NCBI GenBank assembly: GCA_965243345.1
Contig: CBDEUR010000003.1
Span: 4,402,001 to 4,466,000, forward strand
Length of the DNA stretch: 64,000 nucleotides
Direction: 5' to 3'
From: Bin52 sp965243345
GTDB lineage: Bacteria; Pseudomonadota; Alphaproteobacteria; Thalassobaculales; Thalassobaculaceae
In this document: positions 56,435 through 64,000 of the stretch, in pieces
Position numbering within the stretch: position 1 is the first letter of the stretch
How the letters are laid out: every line of letters begins with the position of its first letter
The notes under the pieces: model-generated
The model's input: only the letters and a program-made list of their open reading frames with translations
Databases searched by the model: none
Told to the model about the DNA's origin: nothing
Position numbers and translations under genes: made by a program

Positions 56435-58090
56435 GTGGCCGAGAGCTTCGACTACGTGATCGTCGGTGCGGGCTCGGCGGGATGCGTGCTTGCCAACCGG
56501 CTCTCGGCCGACGCGGGAGCGAGCGTGTGCCTGCTCGAGGCCGGACCGCCGGACCGGAACCTGTTCATCCACATTCCGGCCGGGTTCATGAAGACTCTTG
56601 TCAACCCGCGGATCAACTGGCTCTACGAGACCGAGCCGAGCCACTGGACCGGCGGGCGGATCATTGCCGCGCCCCGGGGCAAGACGCTGGGCGGATCCAG
56701 TTCCATCAACGGCCATGTCTACAACCGCGGCCAGCGCATGGACTTCGACGGCTGGTCCCAGCGCGGCAACCCCGGCTGGGGCTACGCCGACGTGCTGCCG
56801 TATTTCCGGCGTTGCGAACGGCGGCTCGGCACCGGCGACGATACCTACCGCGGGCGCGACGGCGCGGTCACGGTGACCGATCTCGACTGGCGCGACCCGC
56901 TGTGCGAGGCCTTCATCGAGGGCGCGGTGCAGCTGGGGATCCCGCGCAACCCGGACTACAACGGCGCCCGCCAGGAAGGCGTGTCCTACGTCCAGCGCAC
57001 CACCCGCAACCGGCGTCGTGTCAGCACGGCCCGGGCCTATCTTGCGCCGGCCGGCCCACGGCGAAACCTCGAGGTTCGCACCGGTTGCCACGCGACCCGC
57101 ATCCTGATGTCCGGCCGCCGGGCTACGGGCATCGCCTATGCGAAGGGTGGTCGCGGTGGTGGTGTCCACGAGGTGCACGCGCGCCGGGAGGTCATTCTCT
57201 GTGGCGGGACCATCAACTCGCCGCAACTGCTGCAGCTCTCGGGCATCGGTCCGGCGCTCCTGCTCCAGGAACTCGGAATCGAGACCCTGCATGATCTGCC
57301 CGGCGTGGGCGAGAACCTTCGGGACCACTATGCACCCCGCCTTGTCGGCCGGGTGCGCAACATCCGGACCATCAACGAGCGCTCGCGTGGTCTGCGGCTG
57401 GCGGCCGAGGTTGTGAAGTACTTCACCGGCGGCCAGAGCATCCTCGCCCTCAGTCCGACCCTGGTCTACTGCTTCTGGCATTCCGACGAGACCGTGCGCA
57501 ACCACGACCTGCAGCTCACCTTTACCCCGGCCAGCTACAGGGAAGGCGTGCAGTCGCAGCTCGACGACGAGCCCGGGTTCACCATTGCCGCGTGGCAGCA
57601 GCGCCCCGAGAGTTCCGGCTGGGTCCGTGCGCGCACATCCGATCCCTTCGACAAGCCGGTGATCCAGCCGAACTATCTGGCGGCCGAGACAGACCGGCTG
57701 GTATTGCTCTCCGGCATGAAACTCGCTCGCCGGCTGATGCGGACCGAGCCGCTCGCTCCCTACTTCGCCTACGAGCAGTACCCCGGTGACCACGTCCGGA
57801 CCGACGACGAACTGCTCGACATCGCCCGCGAACGCGGGACCACGACCTTCCATGTCATGGGGACCTGCCGCATGGGGCCGGACAGCGATCCGACGGCGGT
57901 CGTGGATCATGAACTCAGGGTCAGGGGACTCGAGGGACTGCGGGTGATCGACGCGTCGATCATGCCGGCCATGCTGTCAGCCAACCTGAACGCCGCAACC
58001 ATGATGATCGGCGAGAAGGGGGCGGACCTGGTGCTTGGCCGACCAGCGCCCGAACCCATCATCACGCCGGAGTATGCCGCCGATGCCTGA
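56435..58090 (+). CDS. GMC-family oxidoreductase (choline dehydrogenase-like), copy 1
   Basis: 551 residues from the GTG at 56435, preceded by GGGAG. FAD motif DYVIVGAGSAGCVLANRLS (about 6-24); GMC signature 1 PRGKTLGGSSSINGHVYNRG; signature 2 GGTINSPQLLQLSGIGP; C-terminal catalytic region TFHVMGTCRMG and SANLNAATMMIGEKGADL. It oxidises an alcohol to an aldehyde and probably passes electrons to quinones or FAD/oxygen. It overlaps the second GMC gene by 8 bp. The two proteins are close paralogues, agreeing at most aligned positions. Confidence 0.93.
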   Translation: MAESFDYVIVGAGSAGCVLANRLSADAGASVCLLEAGPPDRNLFIHIPAGFMKTLVNPRINWLYETEPSHWTGGRIIAAPRGKTLGGSSSINGHVYNRGQRMDFDGWSQRGNPGWGYADVLPYFRRCERRLGTGDDTYRGRDGAVTVTDLDWRDPLCEAFIEGAVQLGIPRNPDYNGARQEGVSYVQRTTRNRRRVSTARAYLAPAGPRRNLEVRTGCHATRILMSGRRATGIAYAKGGRGGGVHEVHARREVILCGGTINSPQLLQLSGIGPALLLQELGIETLHDLPGVGENLRDHYAPRLVGRVRNIRTINERSRGLRLAAEVVKYFTGGQSILALSPTLVYCFWHSDETVRNHDLQLTFTPASYREGVQSQLDDEPGFTIAAWQQRPESSGWVRARTSDPFDKPVIQPNYLAAETDRLVLLSGMKLARRLMRTEPLAPYFAYEQYPGDHVRTDDELLDIARERGTTTFHVMGTCRMGPDSDPTAVVDHELRVRGLEGLRVIDASIMPAMLSANLNAATMMIGEKGADLVLGRPAPEPIITPEYAADA

Positions 58091-59723
58091 TGTCTTCGAC
58101 TACGTGATCATCGGCGCCGGTTCGGCCGGCTGCGTGCTCGCCAACCGCCTGACCGAGGATGGACGCCACACGGTGTGCGTGCTCGAGGCCGGTCCGCCCG
58201 ACCGCAACCCGTACATCCACATCCCGGCGGGGTTCATCCGGCTGCTGAACGACCGCAAGGTGAACTGGCTCTACGAGTCGGAGCCGGGTCACTGGACCGG
58301 CGGTCGCCGGATCCCGGTGCCGCGCGGCAAGACGCTCGGCGGGTCGAGCTCGATCAACGGCATGATCTACAACCGCGGCCAACGGCTGGATTTCGACAGC
58401 TGGTCGCAGCTGGGCAACCGGGGCTGGGGCTACGCCGACGTGCTGCCGTACTTCCGGCGCTGCGAGCGCCGGATCGGCGAGGGTGACGACAGGTTCCGCG
58501 GCCGGGACGGCAACCAGCTGGTGACCGACCTGCCCTATCGGCACCCGTTTTGCGAGGTCTTCATGGAGGGCGCCGCGTCGCTCGGAATCCCCCGCAATCC
58601 GGACTACAACGGCGAACGCCAGGAAGGGATCAGCTACGTCCAGCGCACGGCGTCGGCACGTCGGCGAATGAGTGCCGCCCGCGCGTTCCTGAAACCCGCC
58701 AGGCGGCGGTCCGGGCTCGAGGTGCGCACGCATGCCCATGCCACGGGGCTGCTGTTCGAGGGCCACCGCGCGGTCGGGGCCGCCTATCGCAGGGGCGGGA
58801 AGAACGGACCCGTGCACGAGGTGCGTGCGCGCAGGGAGGTCATCCTGTGCGGCGGCACCATCAATTCGCCGCAACTGCTGCAGCTGTCGGGTGTCGGTAA
58901 CGGTGCATTTCTGTCCTCGCTCGGGATCGAGACCGTTCACCACCTGCCCGGCGTGGGCGAGAACCTGCGCGATCACTATGCCCCGCGGTTCGCGGTGCGC
59001 GCCCGCAACATCGAGACCCTGAACGAACGGGCGCGCGGGGTCAGGCTTGCGGGCGAGATCGTGAAGTACGTGGTCGGAGCGAGGAGCATCGTCAGCCTCA
59101 ACCCGAGCCTGCTCTACTGTTTCTGGCACTCCGACGAGGCGGCGCGCAACAACGACATCCAGCTCATCTTCACCCCCGCAAGCTACGAGTTCGGCCGCCA
59201 CGGCGCGTTCGACACCTACCCCGGCTTTACCGTGGTCGCCTGGCAACACCGGCCCGAGAGCAGGGGGCATGTGCGGATCCGGACAGCAGATCCCTTCGAC
59301 GCACCGGAAATCCAGCCGAACTACCTTGCCGAGGAGGAGGATCGCGTGGCCTGCCTTTCGGCGATGCGCCTGGCGCGCCGGCTGATCCACACCGACGCCA
59401 TGAAACCCTACGTCGAGTCAGAGGTCTCGCCGGGTGACGAGTACCAGACCGACGAGGAACTGCTCGAGGCGGCGCGCCACGTGGGCAGCACCACCTACCA
59501 CGTCATGGGGACCTGCAGGATGGCGCCGGACACCGACCCGACGGCCGTGGTGGACAGCGATCTGAAGGTCCGGGGCCTCGAGGGCCTGCGCGTGATCGAT
59601 GCCTCGATCATGCCGGCCATGCCGTCGGCCAACCTGAACGCGGCGGCTCTCATGATCGGCGAGAAGGGTGCCGACCTGGTGCTCGGAAAACCACCGCTCG
59701 AACCGGTCATCCTTGCGGAATGA
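58083..59723 (+). CDS. GMC-family oxidoreductase (choline dehydrogenase-like), copy 2
   Basis: 546 residues from MPDVFDYVIIGAGSAGCVLA. The same signatures as copy 1 appear at the same spacing: PRGKTLGGSSSINGMIYNRG, GGTINSPQLLQLSGVGN, and TTYHVMGTCRMAPDTDPTAV. It arose by tandem duplication of copy 1 or the reverse. Differences concentrate around 130-190 and 380-420, which may change substrate range. Its start overlaps the copy 1 stop by 8 bp and its stop overlaps the channel gene start (ATGATAA context), so three genes are translationally linked. Confidence 0.93.
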   Translation: MPDVFDYVIIGAGSAGCVLANRLTEDGRHTVCVLEAGPPDRNPYIHIPAGFIRLLNDRKVNWLYESEPGHWTGGRRIPVPRGKTLGGSSSINGMIYNRGQRLDFDSWSQLGNRGWGYADVLPYFRRCERRIGEGDDRFRGRDGNQLVTDLPYRHPFCEVFMEGAASLGIPRNPDYNGERQEGISYVQRTASARRRMSAARAFLKPARRRSGLEVRTHAHATGLLFEGHRAVGAAYRRGGKNGPVHEVRARREVILCGGTINSPQLLQLSGVGNGAFLSSLGIETVHHLPGVGENLRDHYAPRFAVRARNIETLNERARGVRLAGEIVKYVVGARSIVSLNPSLLYCFWHSDEAARNNDIQLIFTPASYEFGRHGAFDTYPGFTVVAWQHRPESRGHVRIRTADPFDAPEIQPNYLAEEEDRVACLSAMRLARRLIHTDAMKPYVESEVSPGDEYQTDEELLEAARHVGSTTYHVMGTCRMAPDTDPTAVVDSDLKVRGLEGLRVIDASIMPAMPSANLNAAALMIGEKGADLVLGKPPLEPVILAE

Positions 59724-61834
59724 TAAGGCTGCTGCGCCGCGCGCTGTCCGCGATCGGCCTCGTCCTGCTGCTTGCGGGGCCGGCGGCGGCAGCTGACGGC
59801 GAGCCGGATCCTGCGGCCACCCGGGAACTCGAACAGCTGCTCGAGGCACTGGAGGACCCGGAACGGCGCGACCGCCTGCTCGCGGCACTTCGCGCCGCAC
59901 TTGACGCGGAGCGGGTCCCACCCGAAGGCGCGGCGAACGAGGCAGGCGCGGAGGCGAGCGGCCTGGCCGCCGGCTCGGCGATCCGTGCGCTGCGGGGACT
60001 GGCGGCGCTGCCGCGCTGGTTGCACCAGCAGGTCACCGTGCCCGCCCGGCGCGACTTCTGGCTCGGCACCGGGGTGGTCGGCATCCTGCTGCCGCTGCTC
60101 GTCGCCCTGGCGGCGCGCGGCCTTCTTGCGATGCTCACCCGGACCGCGATGCGCCGCCTGCGCGAGGCATCCGTGCCGCAGTGGCGCCGGCGCGTCGCGC
60201 GGGGAGCGGTTCACGGGGCGCTTGACGCACTCCCCGCCCTCGGTGTCCTCGTGGCCGGATTGCTCGCCGTCTCGATATTCGAGCAGTCGCTGTCATCGGC
60301 GCAGATCGCCGCGTTCATCGTGCAGGCTGCCGCACTTCACGCCGCGGTCGGGGTGGCGGCACGGCTGATCCTGGCGCCCGCAGCGCCCGCATTCCGGCTG
60401 GTCGCGATCGAAACGGAAACCGCGAACCTGCTGCACCGGTGGGCCCTGCGGCTGTCGCTGGTGCTGATCACCGGATACGTGCTGGTCACGGTGGCGGTAC
60501 CGCTCGGGGCGAGCCTGACCATCGCCGAGGGGATCAGGGTCACGGTTGCCCTGGTGCTGACCGTGGTCGCGCTGGTTGTCATCTGGCGGGTGCGGGACCC
60601 GGTGACCGGCTGGATCCGCGGCTCGGGAACCTCGCTCGCACGCCGCGGGATCGCCGACATCTGGTACCTGTTCGCCATCCTCTACCTGCTGCTGCTGTTC
60701 GGCGGCTTCATCACCGGCGAGGACGGCGGTTTCGGCCTGCTGATGAGCGCCACTGCCGTCACCATCGCGACGCTTGGCGCGTCGGTGCTGCTGGTCCATG
60801 TGTCCGGGCGGGTGCTCGGGCACCTGTTCAGCGTGTCGCCGGAACTGGACCTGCTCAGTCCCGGCCTGCGCGAGCGCAGCACCGTCTACCGGCGCGTTGC
60901 GACCGGCCTCGTCCGGGTCCTGGTCTACGGCGTCGCGTTCCTGGTGATCCTGCAGGCCTGGCGATTCGACGTGATCGGTCTGGTCGATCCCGACTTCCGC
61001 GGCGTGGTGGTGAAGAACGGCATCGCGATCCTGTTCGTGATCGGCCTGGGTCTCGCCGTCTGGGAGGTATCGACGGCAGCCCTGGCAAGGCTCGGCGCCC
61101 GTGAAGGCCAGCAGGGCAGCCGGGCCCGCACCCTGCTGCCGCTGCTGCGGCGCCTGATCCTGATCTCGCTGCTGGTGCTCGGCGGCCTGGTCATCCTCTC
61201 CCTGCTCGGCATCGACATCACTCCGCTGCTGGCGGGCGCCGGCGTGGTGGGTCTCGCGGTCGGATTCGGGTCCCAGGCCCTGGTCCGCGACTTCATCACC
61301 GGGCTGTTCATCCTCATCGAGGATTCGATCTCGGTCGGGGACGTGGTGACCATCGGCGGGCATACCGGCGTGGTCGAGGACCTGTCGGTCCGCACCGTTC
61401 GCCTGCGCGACCTGCAGGGTACGGTCCACGTGGTGCCGTTCGGCGACGTGACCAGCATCGAGAACTTTACCCGGGAGTTTTCCTTCGCCGTCATGGATAT
61501 CGGTGTCGCCTACCGGGAGGATACCGATCGGGTATGCGAGGTGCTCGAGCAGGTGGGCGAGGAACTGCGTGCCGATCCCGACTGGGCCGAACGGATCCTC
61601 GAACCGCTGCAGATCCTGGGCGTCGACCAGTTGGCCGACAGCGCGGTGGTGATCCGCTGCCGGTTCCGAACCATGCCGATCCAGCAGTGGGGCGTGCGCC
61701 GGGCCTTCCTCCGGCTGGTGAAGAAGCGGTTCGACGAACAGGGAATCGAGATCCCGTTCCCGCAAACCACGGTCCATTTCGGACCGGACGCATCCCCGGA
61801 GCTGCCGGGGCCGGCACCGCCGTCCGCTCAGTGA
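59720..61834 (+). CDS. MscS-family mechanosensitive ion channel with long N-terminal extension
   Basis: 704 residues. Signal peptide MIRLLRRALSAIGLVLLLAG (cleaved near AAAADG), a periplasmic stretch, then several membrane helices. The MscS pore and vestibule start near residue 495: TPLLAGAGVVGLAVGFGSQA, then FITGLFILIEDSISVGDVV, TIGGHTGVVEDLSVRTVRLR and NFTREFSF. Such large MscS paralogues (YbdG/MscM/YbiO type) release solutes on osmotic downshock. It is coupled to the GMC pair by a 4-bp overlap, a setting that would fit osmolyte (choline/betaine-like) metabolism if the GMC enzymes act on osmolytes. It is convergent with the stress protein. Confidence 0.93.
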   Translation: MIRLLRRALSAIGLVLLLAGPAAAADGEPDPAATRELEQLLEALEDPERRDRLLAALRAALDAERVPPEGAANEAGAEASGLAAGSAIRALRGLAALPRWLHQQVTVPARRDFWLGTGVVGILLPLLVALAARGLLAMLTRTAMRRLREASVPQWRRRVARGAVHGALDALPALGVLVAGLLAVSIFEQSLSSAQIAAFIVQAAALHAAVGVAARLILAPAAPAFRLVAIETETANLLHRWALRLSLVLITGYVLVTVAVPLGASLTIAEGIRVTVALVLTVVALVVIWRVRDPVTGWIRGSGTSLARRGIADIWYLFAILYLLLLFGGFITGEDGGFGLLMSATAVTIATLGASVLLVHVSGRVLGHLFSVSPELDLLSPGLRERSTVYRRVATGLVRVLVYGVAFLVILQAWRFDVIGLVDPDFRGVVVKNGIAILFVIGLGLAVWEVSTAALARLGAREGQQGSRARTLLPLLRRLILISLLVLGGLVILSLLGIDITPLLAGAGVVGLAVGFGSQALVRDFITGLFILIEDSISVGDVVTIGGHTGVVEDLSVRTVRLRDLQGTVHVVPFGDVTSIENFTREFSFAVMDIGVAYREDTDRVCEVLEQVGEELRADPDWAERILEPLQILGVDQLADSAVVIRCRFRTMPIQQWGVRRAFLRLVKKRFDEQGIEIPFPQTTVHFGPDASPELPGPAPPSAQ

Positions 61835-62646
61835 GCGAACATCACCGGGAGCCCTGCTTCGTGCAGGATGTCCCGGGTCGCGCCTCCGAAGAAGACCTGG
61901 GTGATGCGGCTCTGGGTGTAGGCGCCCTTGAGCAGCAGGTCGACGCCGAGCCGGGACGCCTCGTGCAGGATCCTGTCACCGAACTCGCCGCGCGACCGCG
62001 CCACCTGGTGCAGCCGCGCGTTCACCCCGGTATCGCGCAGATAGGCCGTGACCGCCGGTCCGTCCGGACCCTCGACGTACCAGTCGTCGAGCGCGATTAC
62101 CCAGACCTCGCGGGCACTGCGCAGGAGGTTGATGGCAAGCCCGATCAGTCGCGCGGTCTCGCTGCTCCTGTTCCAGGCAATCGCGACCACCTCCCCGACC
62201 GGGCGGTCCCAGCCCCCGGGCGAGACCAGCATCGGCCTGCCGCTCATGAACAGCAGCTGCTCCATGACCGAGACGGCGTTGCCCGCAAGCGCCTCGCGCG
62301 AGACGATCGAGAGATCACTGATCCGGGCGGCCATGCCGAGTTCCCGCCAACTTCCGATCGGTTCGGGGTCGACCTCGAGGCGGGTGCCGTGCACCGCCCC
62401 TGCGGAGGCGGCGATCCTGGTCTCCAGCACCGCCCGGGCGCGCGCGACATCGTCGAGCGAAACGTCTTCCCGGCTCGCGTGGCCGCTCAGTCCCCAGCTC
62501 ATCGGATCGACCGCCTGGTCGTCGGTGCCCGCCCGGTACAGCTTGACCAGCACGTCCGCGCCGAAGCGCCCGGCGATCGACAGTGCCGCGTCCACCGGGA
62601 GCGCGGCAACGACGTGGATGGCGGCGGGCATGAGCAGGCGTTTCAT
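61828..62646 (-). CDS. Universal stress protein, tandem UspA domains
   Basis: 272 residues from MKRLLMPAAIHVVAALPVDA; the GGAG upstream at good spacing decides this start over the frame's first ATG at 62745. Two UspA-like halves are present. The second has the clearer nucleotide-fold features: EVVAIAWNRSSETARLIGLA and LLLKGAYTQSRITQVFFGGA with the phosphate-loop-like G-x2-G pattern only partly kept. Usp proteins accumulate in starvation or stress. Its last codons overlap the channel gene's 3' end by 7 bp. Confidence 0.85.
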   Translation of the reverse strand: MKRLLMPAAIHVVAALPVDAALSIAGRFGADVLVKLYRAGTDDQAVDPMSWGLSGHASREDVSLDDVARARAVLETRIAASAGAVHGTRLEVDPEPIGSWRELGMAARISDLSIVSREALAGNAVSVMEQLLFMSGRPMLVSPGGWDRPVGEVVAIAWNRSSETARLIGLAINLLRSAREVWVIALDDWYVEGPDGPAVTAYLRDTGVNARLHQVARSRGEFGDRILHEASRLGVDLLLKGAYTQSRITQVFFGGATRDILHEAGLPVMFAH

Positions 62647-62768
62647 CGGGGGTCTCCGGGTGACCGGCTCATGTTTACCATCCGGCGGCCTGCCGCCGAA
62701 ACGCCGACGGTGCCTGGCCGCGACCCGGATGCTACTGTTCGGCAATGCACCGGACGGGGAGGGGCGTG

Positions 62769-63647
62769 ATGCACCGGTTGGGCGAACTTGAAATCATGCG
62801 GGTGGTCGAGAGCGAGGTTCCGATCTTTCCGACCATGTCGTTCTTTCCCGATGCCGATCCCGCGGTGATCGAGGAGCACCGGGACTGGCTGATGCCGAGG
62901 TTCATCAGCCCGGAAACCGACGAGGTCATCCTGTGCATCCAGTCCTACGTCATCCGCACCCGTCATCACACCATCCTCGTCGATACCTGCGTCGGCAACC
63001 ACAAGCCCCGGCCGGCCCGGCCCATGTGGCACATGCAGGACCGGCCGTGGCTGGCGGACCTTGCCGCTGCCGGGGCGGCGCCGGAGGACATCGACTTCGT
63101 GCTGTGTACCCACCTGCACGTCGATCACGTCGGGTGGAACACCCGGCTCGTCGACGGACGCTGGGTTCCGACCTTCCCCAACGCCAGGTACATCTTCTCG
63201 CGCACGGAGTACGAGTCCTGGCTGGGGCGATACCGGGACGGCGAGGCAATGCCGGTTCCGGGGGTTTTCGAGGACAGCGTGCTGCCGATCGTCGAGTCGG
63301 GGCAGGCACTGATCGTCGAGGATGACCACCAGATCGACGACGGCATGTGGATCGAGCCGTCCCCCGGTCATACCCCGGGGCACGTGATGCTGAACCTGGC
63401 GTCGGGAGCCGCACGCGGCCTGATGACAGGGGACGTGATCCACCATCCGCTGCAATTGCTGCGGCCGGAATGGTCATGCCGGGCATGCGAGGATCCCGGC
63501 CAGTCGGCACGCACCCGCCAGGCGATGCTGGCCCGGATCGCGGACACCGACACGCTGCTCTGCCCGGCGCATTTCGCCTCGCCGAGCATGGGACACGTGC
63601 TCTCCCGCCCGGCGGGCGGCTACGACTACCGGTTCCTCGGCGAGTAG
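62769..63647 (+). CDS. MBL-fold metallo-hydrolase
   Basis: 292 residues from MHRLGELEIMRVVESE; GGGGAGGGG lies just upstream, favouring 62769 over the ATG at 62745. Metal motif THLHVDHVGW gives the HxHxDH site (115-120), followed by GHTPGHVMLNL (third His), GLMTGDVIHH (bridging Asp), and a late His in CPAHFASP. The sequence type is that of quorum-quenching or glyoxalase-II-like MBL hydrolases, but the exact substrate cannot be told. It is divergent from the stress protein and convergent with the NIPSNAP gene. Confidence 0.92.
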   Translation: MHRLGELEIMRVVESEVPIFPTMSFFPDADPAVIEEHRDWLMPRFISPETDEVILCIQSYVIRTRHHTILVDTCVGNHKPRPARPMWHMQDRPWLADLAAAGAAPEDIDFVLCTHLHVDHVGWNTRLVDGRWVPTFPNARYIFSRTEYESWLGRYRDGEAMPVPGVFEDSVLPIVESGQALIVEDDHQIDDGMWIEPSPGHTPGHVMLNLASGAARGLMTGDVIHHPLQLLRPEWSCRACEDPGQSARTRQAMLARIADTDTLLCPAHFASPSMGHVLSRPAGGYDYRFLGE

Positions 63648-63662
63648 CCGGGGCAGCCCGGC

Positions 63663-63989
63663 CTATCGGACGGACGAGAACGCGGTGGGGATCAGGATCT
63701 GGTTGGAGACCGATGAGACGATGGCGCCGTCGGCCTCGGTGCGCGCGCGCTTTTCATGCCACTCGGGATCGGCCGCGAACGCGTTCCACTTCTCGTCCCG
63801 CTCGGCGAGCGATTCCCATTCCAGCAGGTAGTACAGGGCCTGGTTCGACTCGCCGATGCCGACGGTCCAGAACCCGGCCTGGCGGATTCCGTGCCGCTCC
63901 CACAGCCCCAGCGTGATGGTCTCGAACCGCTCGAGCAGTGCCGGAAGGCGGCCGGGAACACAGTGGTAGATGCGCAGTTCGTGGATCAT
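63663..63989 (-). CDS. NIPSNAP-family protein
   Basis: 108 residues, whole domain: MIHELRIYHCVPGRLPALLE, ALYYLLEWESLAERDEKWNA and a C-terminal SNQILIPTAFSSVR. NIPSNAP is a ferredoxin-like alpha/beta barrel (Dabb-related) of unclear role, often found with degradation genes. The stop is 15 bp from the MBL-fold gene's stop. A short CCGGG/CCCGG hairpin between them may serve as a shared terminator, but lacks a T-run. The gene is complete and is the last in the window. Confidence 0.9.
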   Translation of the reverse strand: MIHELRIYHCVPGRLPALLERFETITLGLWERHGIRQAGFWTVGIGESNQALYYLLEWESLAERDEKWNAFAADPEWHEKRARTEADGAIVSSVSNQILIPTAFSSVR

Positions 63990-64000
63990 GGTGCGGCTCC

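Overview
This window looks like chromosome from a high-GC alphaproteobacterium, probably in or near the Rhodospirillales. The evidence is indirect: very GC-rich codon use, a citrate synthase gene beside a glutamyl-tRNA synthetase gene, a long TopA, and many soil- or marine-type catabolic enzymes (TauD/TfdA dioxygenase, TPP enzyme, SDR, mandelate racemase/enolase, GMC oxidoreductases, acyl-CoA dehydrogenase, amidase, M20 hydrolase). No rRNA, tRNA or CRISPR array was recognised.

Layout. 1-6 kb: a secreted beta-rich protein running off the left edge, with 19 perfect copies of a 7-bp repeat at its 5' end; a LuxR-type regulator bracketed by two near-identical palindromes; and topA. 6-20 kb: a LysR regulator, a methyltransferase, and a catabolic block (ketopantoate-reductase-like protein, TauD dioxygenase, TPP enzyme, SDR, carboxymuconolactone-decarboxylase-like proteins, EamA transporters, enolase-superfamily enzyme, hydroxyacid dehydrogenase, M20 amidohydrolase). 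Inside it a segment carrying SDR, CMD and EamA was duplicated in tandem. The second copy then lost 626 bp, leaving a fused SDR/CMD scar and an intact second transporter.

20.1-27.5 kb is an accessory island with lower GC and transposon debris. It holds a CBASS antiphage operon on the minus strand: cyclic-oligonucleotide synthase, stand-alone E2-like protein, patatin-like phospholipase effector. The three genes overlap at TGATG junctions. Divergent from it is an XRE repressor plus ImmA/IrrE metallopeptidase pair, the CapH/CapP arrangement known to control CBASS. The intergenic region carries a 20-bp perfect-armed palindrome whose half-site recurs nearby. The right part of the island holds an IS5-family element (25799-26756, TAA target duplication) that splits a zinc-ribbon gene of an older two-gene transposon.

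27.5-36.2 kb: a TcuA-like flavoprotein, then a cluster of small or medium, signal-peptide-bearing, Cys-containing proteins of unknown function. Two copies of a 39-bp repeat (29868 and 33940) lie at its edges. 36.2-49.9 kb: Old Yellow Enzyme, acyl-CoA dehydrogenase, serine hydrolase, FAD-linked oxidase, Sua5, ParA-like ATPase, amidase, cytochrome b561, citrate synthase, GltX and a PaiB-like protein. 49.9-64 kb: an RND efflux pair, a molybdopterin oxidoreductase, two tandem GMC oxidoreductases coupled to an MscS channel, a universal stress protein, an MBL-fold hydrolase and a NIPSNAP protein.

All functional assignments come from reading translated motifs by eye. No database search was run.
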